A DNA stretch of 6,008 bases from Chloroflexota bacterium (GCA_013153335.1 JAADEP010000151.1:1-6008); one strand, 5' to 3'; shown: positions 1 through 5,987, counted from the first letter of the stretch. Notes: generated by a model not told the origin, from the letters alone. A program made the numbers and translations.

Positions 1-52
1 AGATTTGCCTGCATCCCGGTCTTGCGAGGTCGAGCAAATTTCGTTTTTGGTG

Positions 53-81
53 TAACCAAACGGCCCGTTTTGTCGTATAAT
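53..81 (+). promoter_or_regulatory. Probable sigma-70-type promoter of the c-di-GMP operon
   Basis: A perfect TATAAT box lies at 76-81. No good -35 box is seen: the hexamer at the ideal 17-nt spacing (53-58, TAACCA) matches TTGACA at only three positions, and there is no TGn extension before the -10. A strong -10 with a poor -35 suggests an activator-dependent promoter, or one whose -35 differs from the E. coli consensus. Transcription would start near position 88, giving an untranslated leader of about 137 nt. The region is AT-richer than the surrounding DNA, which supports a promoter. The start site is inferred from spacing only. Confidence 0.55.
55..73. promoter_or_regulatory. Operator-like palindrome inside the promoter spacer
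   Basis: AAACGG at 58-63 and CCGTTT at 65-70 form a perfect inverted repeat around a single C at 64. Beyond one mismatched pair (57/71) the symmetry continues with AC at 55-56 and GT at 72-73. Eight of nine half-site positions match over 19 bp. It ends three bases before the -10 box, so a dimeric protein bound here would probably block RNA polymerase. The regulator is not encoded in the window and cannot be named. Confidence 0.45.
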
Positions 82-87
82 TCATGT

Positions 88-224
88 AAGGCCCTGCACA
101 GGGACAACCGGGTCCGTTGTCGGTCCGGACGTCACCGTGGGGACCGCGCCACGGGGAGAGGAGGAAGAGGCTCGTGGTAGGAGCCGGTTGCAGGCGCGGG
201 GCGGTTGTGTGAGGGGATAGAGGG
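88..224 (+). ncRNA. Structured mRNA leader, possible c-di-GMP-I (GEMM-like) riboswitch
   Basis: The leader holds several GC-rich helices. These are 92-95 with 100-103, 108-114 with 122-128 (two G-U pairs), 135-140 with 149-154, and 169-173 with 181-185. A longer-range helix pairs CCTGCA (93-98) with TGCAGG (189-194) and would exclude the first hairpin. CAACCGG (105-111) can pair with CCGGTTG (184-190), and ACAACCG (104-110) with CGGTTGT (202-208), which lies just before the ribosome binding site. GCACAGGGACAACC (96-109) matches the GEMM-I core GCACAGGGCAAACC at 12 of 14 bases. GGACG follows the second helix, as in GEMM-I, and AGCCGGTTGC (182-191) recalls its 3' core. The GAAA tetraloop, the CAAAGCC segment and a clear tetraloop receptor are missing. 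It could equally be an unrelated structured leader. Confidence 0.3.
211..216 (+). promoter_or_regulatory. Ribosome binding site of the HD-GYP gene
   Basis: GAGGGG lies 8 nt before the ATG at 225, a good Shine-Dalgarno position that supports this start. It sits 2 nt after CGGTTGT (202-208), the segment able to pair with 104-110 in the leader, so leader folding could affect access to it. Confidence 0.65.
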
Positions 225-2405
225 ATGAACAATTCAGACAGCGCTCGACGGTGGCGCGCCGTCAAGGCGTTGCCGTGGCGTTCGTTTGAACGCCTATGTC
301 GTCAACTCCGTTGGTGCCACCGCCTGCATCGTTGGTTTGGGCGCCGTTCGGACGCGGGGTATCGCCGCCTGCTTGCCTTGTGGTCCGAGCGTTTGGCGCC
401 GGTGCTCCAGCCCCATGATGGGTTGTGGATTGCGGATCAGCAGGGTCAACTCCTGAGTTGTAACGAAGCGTTGCCGACCCTGTTTCAAGCCCTGGCTTCG
501 CACGCGCCGCAAGGGGCGAACGGGGGGCAACCGCTATGTGGTCGCTCACTGGACGAGCTGGGTTGGAGCCCGGGGGAATGGCCTCCCGCGGGGGCGGAGC
601 GCCGTTGGCGGCGTTTGGCTGTCGAAAGCGATACCCCGCTGTGGGTCCAAGAGACCGTGATCCCCCTCAAGGGCGGGCACTATTTCGGCTGGTGGCAGCT
701 CTTGCAAGAGCCCATGAGTCGCTCGGGCCTAACGGTCTTTTCGGCCCAGGGCACCCAAGTCATCCTCGACATCGGCCCCCGTTTGTTGCAAGCCCGCTCG
801 GTCGACGAGGTGCTCACCCAGATGGGCGAGATGGCCCAGGCTATGTGCGAGGCCCCGAGCGTCGAGATCTTCATGCGCCAGGGCGGCGATGGCTTCCGCA
901 GCGTATGGCGCCGGGGCAAGTCTCAATCGGGCGTCTCGCTGCCGGCCGAGAGCGTGAACCAGCTGGCCGCGAACCTGAAAGAACCCCGGGTCTGGACGCG
1001 AGCCGATCTCCCGCCCGAGGTGCGCCAAACCAGCGATCTCGCGTCGTTGGCCATGTGGCCTGTGCGCCTCAGCCCCCAATGGGAGATCCTCATCGCGTGC
1101 TACAACCTGCCCGAGCGCGTGCCCGCGTGCTGGGACGCGTTGCCCCACGCGTGGTTCGTGCACCTCAGCGCGCTCGCGCTGCTGCGAGCCTGGGAAGCTG
1201 AACGCGCGCAGCGGCGCTTGGCCATGATTCAGACGTGGCGCGTCATCGAAACTTCCATCTCGTCGCGGCTGTCGTGCCACGAGATCGCGGAGATCTTTGT
1301 GCAAGAAGTCATGACACGCCTGAGCTTCGACGCGGTCGCGGTCACGTTCTGGGATGAGGCGCCCACGCCGTGCCAGTCCATGCACCGCGAGGCCGGGTTC
1401 CCGCGGCCCGATTGTTTAGCCAACCGCTCGCGGGAATTCTGGGAAGAGCATCCCATTGGCCGGCAGGTGCGGCAAGAACGGCGCATTTATCTCGACCCCG
1501 GTTGGGAATCGCGGCCCCGGCCCGTGCCCCCGGAATGCGGTGGGGAGGAGTTCAAGGCTTATGTCGCGGTTCCCCTCTTGGCGCAAGACCGCTTTTGGGG
1601 CGTGCTCGAGTTGTTCTCGCGGCAGCCCTTCCTCGACCCTGATGAGATCGAAACTTTAGCGCAGGCCCTGGGCGCGCAATTCGCCATCGCGTTGGACAAC
1701 GCCCATCTGCTCAACGAGCTGCGCAAAGCCCTCAAGGAAGTCTCGGACGCGTATGACCGCACCATCGAGGGTTGGGTGCAGATGCTCGACATGCGGGACG
1801 AAGAGACCGAGGGCCATACGCAACGGGTGGCTCGCATGGCAGTGGCTTTGGCCGAGGCCATGAATTTCAGCGAAGAAGAGCTCCAGCACGTGCGCCGCGG
1901 CGCGCTTTTGCACGATATTGGTAAAATCAGCATCCCGGACCGCGTGTTGCGCAAACCGGGTCCCCTTACCGCGGAGGAATGGGAGATCATGCGGCAACAT
2001 CCTCAGCGGGCGTATGAAATCCTGTCCTCCATTGAGTACTTGCGTCCGGCCTTGGATATCCCGTACGCGCACCATGAGCGTTGGGATGGCAGCGGTTACC
2101 CGCGCGGCCTCAAGGGCGAAGAAATCCCCTTGCCCGCGCGGTTGTTCGCGGTGGTGGATGTGTACGACGCCCTGACCTCCAACCGGCCTTACCGCAAGGC
2201 CTGGCCCAAAGAGAAGGCGCTCAAGTTTATCGCGAGCAAGGCCGGCAAGTGGTTCGACCCTGAGGTCGTCCGGGTGTTCTTAAAGCTTGTGCAAGAAGAG
2301 AAACACCCCGCGTTCCAGCCCGAGTTGAACGGGGCATTGGGGAGCGAAGCGCACGATGATACGGTTACTTCAAAAAATCCTGAAGTCCGACAACCCGCTG
2401 AGTAG
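225..2405 (+). CDS. PAS-GAF-GAF-HD-GYP protein, probable cyclic-di-GMP phosphodiesterase
   Basis: The 726-residue protein probably hydrolyses c-di-GMP in the cytoplasm; no membrane helix is seen. It begins with an Arg/Trp/His-rich segment (about 7-57). A PAS-like domain follows (about 60-160, starting at DGLWIADQQGQLLSCN), then two GAF domains (about 180-325 and 340-495). The HD-GYP domain spans about 510-690. The residues expected to bind metal in this family are all present: E527, H531, H563-D564 (in LLHDIGK), H592, H616-H617 and D645. The GYP signature is intact at 624-626 (HHERWDGSGYP). A polar tail of about 35 residues ends the protein. There is no receiver domain, so control is probably through PAS/GAF ligands. 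The 3' end overlaps the next gene, a diguanylate cyclase, by 50 nt. The GAF and PAS ligands cannot be read from the sequence. Family assignment is secure; activity is inferred from the intact residues. Confidence 0.93.
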   Translation: MNNSDSARRWRAVKALPWRSFERLCRQLRWCHRLHRWFGRRSDAGYRRLLALWSERLAPVLQPHDGLWIADQQGQLLSCNEALPTLFQALASHAPQGANGGQPLCGRSLDELGWSPGEWPPAGAERRWRRLAVESDTPLWVQETVIPLKGGHYFGWWQLLQEPMSRSGLTVFSAQGTQVILDIGPRLLQARSVDEVLTQMGEMAQAMCEAPSVEIFMRQGGDGFRSVWRRGKSQSGVSLPAESVNQLAANLKEPRVWTRADLPPEVRQTSDLASLAMWPVRLSPQWEILIACYNLPERVPACWDALPHAWFVHLSALALLRAWEAERAQRRLAMIQTWRVIETSISSRLSCHEIAEIFVQEVMTRLSFDAVAVTFWDEAPTPCQSMHREAGFPRPDCLANRSREFWEEHPIGRQVRQERRIYLDPGWESRPRPVPPECGGEEFKAYVAVPLLAQDRFWGVLELFSRQPFLDPDEIETLAQALGAQFAIALDNAHLLNELRKALKEVSDAYDRTIEGWVQMLDMRDEETEGHTQRVARMAVALAEAMNFSEEELQHVRRGALLHDIGKISIPDRVLRKPGPLTAEEWEIMRQHPQRAYEILSSIEYLRPALDIPYAHHERWDGSGYPRGLKGEEIPLPARLFAVVDVYDALTSNRPYRKAWPKEKALKFIASKAGKWFDPEVVRVFLKLVQEEKHPAFQPELNGALGSEAHDDTVTSKNPEVRQPAE
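2339..2344 (+). promoter_or_regulatory. Ribosome binding site of the GGDEF gene, inside the HD-GYP gene
   Basis: GGGGAG lies 11 nt before the ATG at 2356, a rather long spacing. Later in-frame ATGs at 2425 and 2449 have no purine-rich site at a useful distance, so 2356 is preferred. Translation is probably coupled to ribosomes finishing the upstream gene. Confidence 0.45.
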
Positions 2406-4725
2406 GTTTGACCGCCGCCCTTGGATGGTGCCCATCCAGCAGATCCGCATGTTGAGCCGTATTCGGTTCTTCGTGCTGGCGGGCATTCTGCTGGTCTTTG
2501 TGATTAGCCTCACCCGGCTGGGCTGGACACCCCAATTGCGGCTCGCGGCCGAGCTTATCGCGGCCGCGCTGGTCGTGCACTCGGTCTTTGAGGGTGTGTA
2601 TGCCCTCGCGGAGCGGGGTCGTTTCCCCTTGAGTTGGGCCATTCGGCTTTCCCACTTTCAGATTCTGGTTGACCTGGTCATGATTCTCATGGCCATCCAC
2701 CTGACCGGTGGGCCTTACAGCCCCCTGGATGTGCTTTTGAGCGCGTTTCTGGTCGGGGTGGCCATGGCCTACTCCCGGCGGTTTGCCCTCGCGACCCTGA
2801 TCGTCACCTTGGTGGCGCATTTGGGCTTGATGCTCTCGTACGCGCTGGGCTGGCTGCCGGTCTATCGCATGAACGCGCTGTTCGACCAGGCCCAGCCTGA
2901 TTTGCTCCGCATCCTTTATCTCAACAGCATCGACTGGATCGTTTTTTGCGCGGTCACGGTCATCACCTTGCTCTTGACCGAACGGCTGCAGCAAGCCTAT
3001 CAAGAGACCGCGTGGGAACGTGGGTTGTTGGCTCATTTGCGGCAGCTTGTGCATCGCAGCCTGAATCAAGAGCATTTGGGTGAAATGGTGCGGGGGCTGG
3101 TGCAGGATTTGGCCGCGCTGAGCGGCATCCCCCGGGTGTATCTGGTGGTGTGGGATGAAAGCCGCGACACCCCGGTGGCCATGGCCGCGTACGAAGGCGG
3201 TCGGGTCTCGGTCACGCCCCAGGAGATCAACGGCCGCGAGTTGCAGCGCCTAGCCCGGGAGTGCGACCGCTGCACGCCCCATACCGCGCGGCCTTTGACA
3301 CCGCAAGACTTGCCCCTGTCGGTCGTGAGCCACGCGTGGCCCTTCCCTTCGGGCAGTGATGTGCGCTTCTATCCCCTCCGCACCGCGCGCAAAGGGACCT
3401 ATTTGGGCTTGGCTGTCTTCCTCTCGCCCGAGCCCAATCCGCTCTTTCGCCAGCCGCTATGGCAATCCCATATGCGCGACGTGATGGACGTGGTCGGCTT
3501 GATTTTGGCCCGCGCGGTCTCTGAGACCCAGCTGGAAGACGACCGCGCGCTGCTTGAGCACCTGGGCCGGCTCTCGGCCGAGCTGGCCAGCGCGCTCGAC
3601 CGGGAGCAATTGGCCCGGCTCGCGGTCGAGGGGGGGCGTGAGATGCTGGGCGCGGAGCGCGGCGCGCTCTATGTGCTGGACCCCAAACGGCAGCGCTTGG
3701 ATATCTGGCATGCCCACGGCCTTTCGGACCAGTATTTGAATTACGTCAAGCGCTCGTTCCTGAGCCTGCCCGGTATTCGGGTGATCAGCTCTCAGGAGCC
3801 CTACATCATCTCCGATACTGAGCAGATGGCTTTGCAAGAGCCCGCGTTCGTGCAAGCGATCCGCCGGGAGGGCTTTCGTTCGTACGCGGTGTTGCCCTTG
3901 AGCACGTTTCAAGGGCCCATTGGCGGCCTCATCCTCTACTGGGATAAGCCGCGCACGTTCCGCAAAGAGGAACTGGTGGTCTTGCGCTTGTGGGCGTCGC
4001 ATGTGGCCAGCGCGCTTTCGAACACCTTGCTGATCGAGCATTTGCGCGAAGAGGCCGAGACCGATCCCATGACCCATACGTTGAACCGACGGCCTTTGGC
4101 CCAACGCATGGTCGAGGCCTTGCAACAGGCCGAGCGCGAGGGCTCGAAGATCGTGGTGTTCATGATGGATGTGGACGATTTCAAGCGCATCAACGACACG
4201 TATGGCCACGCGGTTGGCGACGCGGTGTTGCGCCGGGTGGCTTCGGTGTTGACCGAGGCCGCGCAGTCCGTGGGCGGTTTTGTCGCGCGGTATGGCGGCG
4301 ACGAATTCGTCTTGGTGTTGCCCGGCCTGGATCGCGAAGAAGCGCAAGCCGTGATGGCGCGCGTGCAGAACATCCTCTATAACGAGCCCGCGTCCGACCT
4401 CCCGCCGGGGTTACGCATCCGGCTCTCGAGTGGGTACGCGGTCTATCCGGACGACGGCAAGACCCCCGACGAGCTCTTGAAAGTCGCGGACGAGCGGCTG
4501 TATCAGGTCAAGTGGCAGCGCAAGGGGCGACCGCCCGATGGCAAGGGCAGGCCTGCTGCCCGGGGCGGGAAACCGTCGTCTTCGTCGGGCGACGCGCGCG
4601 AGCCCGCGTCCTCGGCGTCGGGGGGGCAGAAGCGAGGCCCAGGTGCGGCCGGGGCCGGGCGCAAACCCGCCTCGCGCGACATCCCTCGCTCGCGGGGCTT
4701 TCGCAACCCTGGGCCGTCGTCGTGA
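2356..4725 (+). CDS. Six-helix membrane GAF-GAF-GGDEF protein, probable diguanylate cyclase with RegB-like sensor region
   Basis: The 789-residue protein probably makes c-di-GMP from two GTP at the inner face of the membrane. About six hydrophobic helices lie near residues 36-55, 62-85, 100-117, 124-139, 143-167 and 192-212. The TM3-TM4 loop has HLTGGPYSPL (115-124), close to the GGXXNPF quinone-binding motif of RegB/PrrB kinases, which also have six helices. Two GAF domains follow (about 236-392 and 400-555), then GGDEF (about 568-723). Active-site residues are intact: D605 in MDVDDFK, N613 and D614 in INDTYGH, and GGDEF at 647-651. The inhibitory RxxD site is absent: S638 and G641 occupy those positions. 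The usual DxLTGLxNRR opening reads DPMTHTLNRR (570-579). A basic, Gly/Ser/Pro-rich tail fills 724-789. The gene overlaps the phosphodiesterase gene by 50 nt. Catalysis is well supported; quinone sensing is inference. The start is moderately certain. Confidence 0.92.
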   Translation: MIRLLQKILKSDNPLSRFDRRPWMVPIQQIRMLSRIRFFVLAGILLVFVISLTRLGWTPQLRLAAELIAAALVVHSVFEGVYALAERGRFPLSWAIRLSHFQILVDLVMILMAIHLTGGPYSPLDVLLSAFLVGVAMAYSRRFALATLIVTLVAHLGLMLSYALGWLPVYRMNALFDQAQPDLLRILYLNSIDWIVFCAVTVITLLLTERLQQAYQETAWERGLLAHLRQLVHRSLNQEHLGEMVRGLVQDLAALSGIPRVYLVVWDESRDTPVAMAAYEGGRVSVTPQEINGRELQRLARECDRCTPHTARPLTPQDLPLSVVSHAWPFPSGSDVRFYPLRTARKGTYLGLAVFLSPEPNPLFRQPLWQSHMRDVMDVVGLILARAVSETQLEDDRALLEHLGRLSAELASALDREQLARLAVEGGREMLGAERGALYVLDPKRQRLDIWHAHGLSDQYLNYVKRSFLSLPGIRVISSQEPYIISDTEQMALQEPAFVQAIRREGFRSYAVLPLSTFQGPIGGLILYWDKPRTFRKEELVVLRLWASHVASALSNTLLIEHLREEAETDPMTHTLNRRPLAQRMVEALQQAEREGSKIVVFMMDVDDFKRINDTYGHAVGDAVLRRVASVLTEAAQSVGGFVARYGGDEFVLVLPGLDREEAQAVMARVQNILYNEPASDLPPGLRIRLSSGYAVYPDDGKTPDELLKVADERLYQVKWQRKGRPPDGKGRPAARGGKPSSSSGDAREPASSASGGQKRGPGAAGAGRKPASRDIPRSRGFRNPGPSS
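4545..4561. repeat. Small hairpin at the end of the GGDEF domain
   Basis: GGGCAG (4545-4550) and CTGCCC (4556-4561) form a six-base stem with a 5-nt loop. The same stretch also contains the ten-base palindrome GCAGGCCTGC (4547-4556). It sits about 20 bases after the end of the GGDEF domain, where the low-complexity tail begins. No T-run follows, so it is not a terminator. It may be chance in GC-rich DNA. Confidence 0.35.
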
Positions 4726-4874
4726 GCCGCGCGGCACACCCCGGCGTGGGGGCAGCGGGATTCTTCAAAACGCGTGCCGCGCAAGCAATGGCCCGGTTAC
4801 GCAGAAGACGCTGAAGCCCAAAGCCCTGGCGCGGGTGTGCAAACTCTCGCGCGCCGCGGCCCGTAGGAGGAAAA
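4726..4874. other. 149-nt intergenic gap between the cyclase and the third gene
   Basis: No convincing promoter, terminator or RNA gene is seen here. The base composition resembles that of the preceding low-complexity tail. The absence of a terminator is compatible with the third gene being read from the same transcript, but the gap is long enough to hide a promoter of unfamiliar form. Confidence 0.5.
4865..4870 (+). promoter_or_regulatory. Strong Shine-Dalgarno site of the third gene
   Basis: A perfect AGGAGG lies 4 nt (AAAA) before the ATG at 4875. The spacing is slightly short but workable. This site fixes the start and is the best evidence that the gene is real. Confidence 0.75.
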
Positions 4875-5606
4875 ATGCGCTGCCTGGTCTTTTTGAGCGC
4901 CGCGTATGCCCTGGCCCTCGGCTTGGCTGATGGCTTCTGGCTCTTGGTCGAGTACCGCGGGGATCCTCCCTTTATGGTTGCAATTCCGGCTTTGGCCCTT
5001 GTTTGGGGCGGGACCGCGCTGTTCTTGGGGCGCTGGCAACGCCAACGTTGGCTCGAGCGGCTCGGTTGGGCCGTGCTCGTCGCGGAAGCGCTCCTCGAGA
5101 TGGGCTTGCTCGGTCTTCCGCCCTGGGGCGTGGAGACCGGGGCCTTTATACTGCCAGCTGGTTTGTGGCTCGCCGCGCGCAACCCCGACCGGAACCGCAA
5201 GCTCCAGCGCTGGCTTGGGCGTCGTACCCCCAAGTGGTCCAACGCGTTCCTCTGGCCCCTAGGCGTAGGGGCCTGGAACATTTACCAGGCTGTTGAACTT
5301 TTGGGCTTAGGCTTGAGCTGGGGCCTGCTCTCGGAACTCAAGTCTTGGTACTCCCTGAGCTGGTTTTTTGGGTTGTCGCTGGTTTTAAGCATCCTTGGGA
5401 ACGGGGTGTTGCTGATCGTGACCCTGCTGCGCCGTTGGTTTTGCCAGGCGTTGACGTGGTATTTTTTGATCGCGTTTTACGCGTGGCATATGTTTCATGA
5501 CGTCTTTTGGTCCGCCGAACGTTTTTGGCCCAACCTGTCTGGCTTTGGGCTGTGGCTCTTGTTTGGCATGCGCGTGGGCCGCACTCGCAAGGCCAAGGCG
5601 AAATAA
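4875..5606 (+). CDS. Polytopic membrane protein of unknown family
   Basis: The 243-residue product is not recognised. It is very hydrophobic, with seven or eight possible membrane segments at about 4-27, 33-52, 62-81, 87-100 (short), 125-150, 162-186, 193-212 and 222-236. A strongly basic loop of about 20 residues (101-122, with many Arg and Lys) separates the first half from the second and is probably cytoplasmic by the positive-inside rule. The end is also basic (RTRKAKAK) and likely cytoplasmic. The seventh helix is rich in aromatic residues and carries two histidines three apart, H205 and H208 (YAWHMFHDVFW). No enzyme, transporter or secretion motif is visible. It follows the cyclase on the same strand after 149 nt with a perfect AGGAGG, so it may belong to the same transcript, but a link to c-di-GMP is only positional. 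The last half is T-richer, as expected of a Phe/Leu/Trp-rich protein. Confidence 0.75.
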   Translation: MRCLVFLSAAYALALGLADGFWLLVEYRGDPPFMVAIPALALVWGGTALFLGRWQRQRWLERLGWAVLVAEALLEMGLLGLPPWGVETGAFILPAGLWLAARNPDRNRKLQRWLGRRTPKWSNAFLWPLGVGAWNIYQAVELLGLGLSWGLLSELKSWYSLSWFFGLSLVLSILGNGVLLIVTLLRRWFCQALTWYFLIAFYAWHMFHDVFWSAERFWPNLSGFGLWLLFGMRVGRTRKAKAK

Positions 5607-5674
5607 GCTGCGGGGTTTCGCGCGGGTGCACGCAAAGGTTGTAGACATGCCAAGCGGCGCGGGGAAGCGAAGAA
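5607..5674. other. Non-coding stretch after the membrane protein gene
   Basis: This GC-rich stretch lies between the stop codon and the repeat region. No clear terminator hairpin with a T-run is seen. Together with the repeats below it makes up a 402-base gene-free end to the window. The reading frame that crosses it and the repeats has no supporting ribosome binding site or family likeness. Confidence 0.5.
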
Positions 5675-5694
5675 GGCTGTCGCCGTTGAGTGCC

Positions 5695-5717
5695 GCCGCG
5701 AGCTGGAAGCCCGCAGC
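5695..5717. repeat. Left hairpin of copy A (imperfect)
   Basis: The stem of 5695-5704 with 5708-5717 encloses a GGA loop. Eight of ten pairs form; 5697/5715 and 5701/5711 are broken. Both broken pairs involve an A where copy B has a G, so this copy appears to have decayed from a perfect stem. Confidence 0.7.
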
Positions 5718-5782
5718 TAGTTGGTATAAAATTACGTGCGAATTATTCGGCCCAACGCGCGGCGTGCGGTGGGGAATTTCTA

Positions 5783-5804
5783 GCGGGCGGGTTCAGCCGC
5801 CCGC
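5783..5804. repeat. Right hairpin of copy A
   Basis: GCGGGCGG (5783-5790) pairs perfectly with CCGCCCGC (5797-5804) around the loop GTTCAG. There is no adjacent T-run on either strand, so it is not a standard terminator. Confidence 0.8.
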
Positions 5805-5877
5805 GGGTCAAGCGCGGGTACCGCCGTCCGCGAATCCCCGCACCCCGTGGCTATGGCCGCGCTCGCGTGCCGCAGGC

Positions 5878-5900
5878 GCCGCGGGCTGGAAGCCCGCGGC
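5878..5900. repeat. Left hairpin of copy B (perfect)
   Basis: GCCGCGGGCT (5878-5887) pairs perfectly with AGCCCGCGGC (5891-5900) around a GGA loop. This is the intact form of the decayed hairpin at 5695-5717. Confidence 0.85.
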
Positions 5901-5965
5901 TAGCATAAAATTGTGCGCGAACATCCGGCCCAACGCACGGGAACGCATGGTAGACGGCGAGGATA

Positions 5966-5987
5966 GCGGGCGGGTTTAGCCGCCCGC
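5966..5987. repeat. Right hairpin of copy B
   Basis: GCGGGCGG (5966-5973) pairs with CCGCCCGC (5980-5987) around the loop GTTTAG. The stem is identical to that of copy A and the loop differs by one base. Confidence 0.85.

Larger units (their letters stand above)
5675..5826. repeat. Composite hairpin repeat, copy A
   Basis: The core is 113 bp (5695-5807). It starts with a hairpin around GCTGGAAGC and ends with a hairpin around GGGTTCAGCC. Between them is an interior that shares ATAAAATT (5726-5733) and CGGCCCAACGC (5748-5758) with copy B. A weaker match extends upstream from GGCTGTCGCCG (5675) and downstream to ACCGCCG (5826). The two end hairpins are related sequences in opposite orientation, as in REP/BIME-type or MITE-like elements. 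No transposase is present in the window, so how it spreads is unknown. Confidence 0.75.

Noticed and set aside
1..48. Possible terminator of an upstream gene: AGATTTGC (1-8) with GCAAATTT (34-41), followed by TCGTTTTT
   Set aside because: The stem is AT-rich with one G-U pair, the loop is 25 nt, and the T-run is interrupted. Too weak to call, though a T-run does lie in the right place.
536..1201. 221-codon + strand frame inside the HD-GYP gene
   Set aside because: It is an out-of-frame shadow rich in Arg, Gly, Ala and Pro. The overlapping frame encodes recognisable PAS and GAF domains.
3457..4347. Long open frame on the - strand (296 codons) opposite the GAF/GGDEF region
   Set aside because: It lies wholly opposite a well-supported gene, has composition typical of antisense frames in GC-rich DNA, shows no recognisable domain, and has no supporting context.
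4508..5281. Long open frame on the - strand (257 codons) spanning the cyclase tail, gap and third gene
   Set aside because: The translation is low-complexity and Arg/Pro/Ala-rich with no domain, and it runs against the third gene, which has a perfect AGGAGG and coherent membrane helices.
5722..5730. TGGTATAAA in copy A as an extended -10 promoter
   Set aside because: No -35 is present, copy B has CATAAA at the same place, and no gene follows within the window.
5497..5979. 160-codon + strand frame overlapping the end of the third gene and both repeats
   Set aside because: It translates the hairpin repeats, so the same peptide pieces recur, and it has no plausible ribosome binding site.
5783..5987. 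GC-rich hairpins as Rho-independent terminators
   Set aside because: None is followed by a T-run on either strand, and they recur as part of a larger repeat. They might slow polymerase or stabilise mRNA 3' ends, but not as standard terminators.
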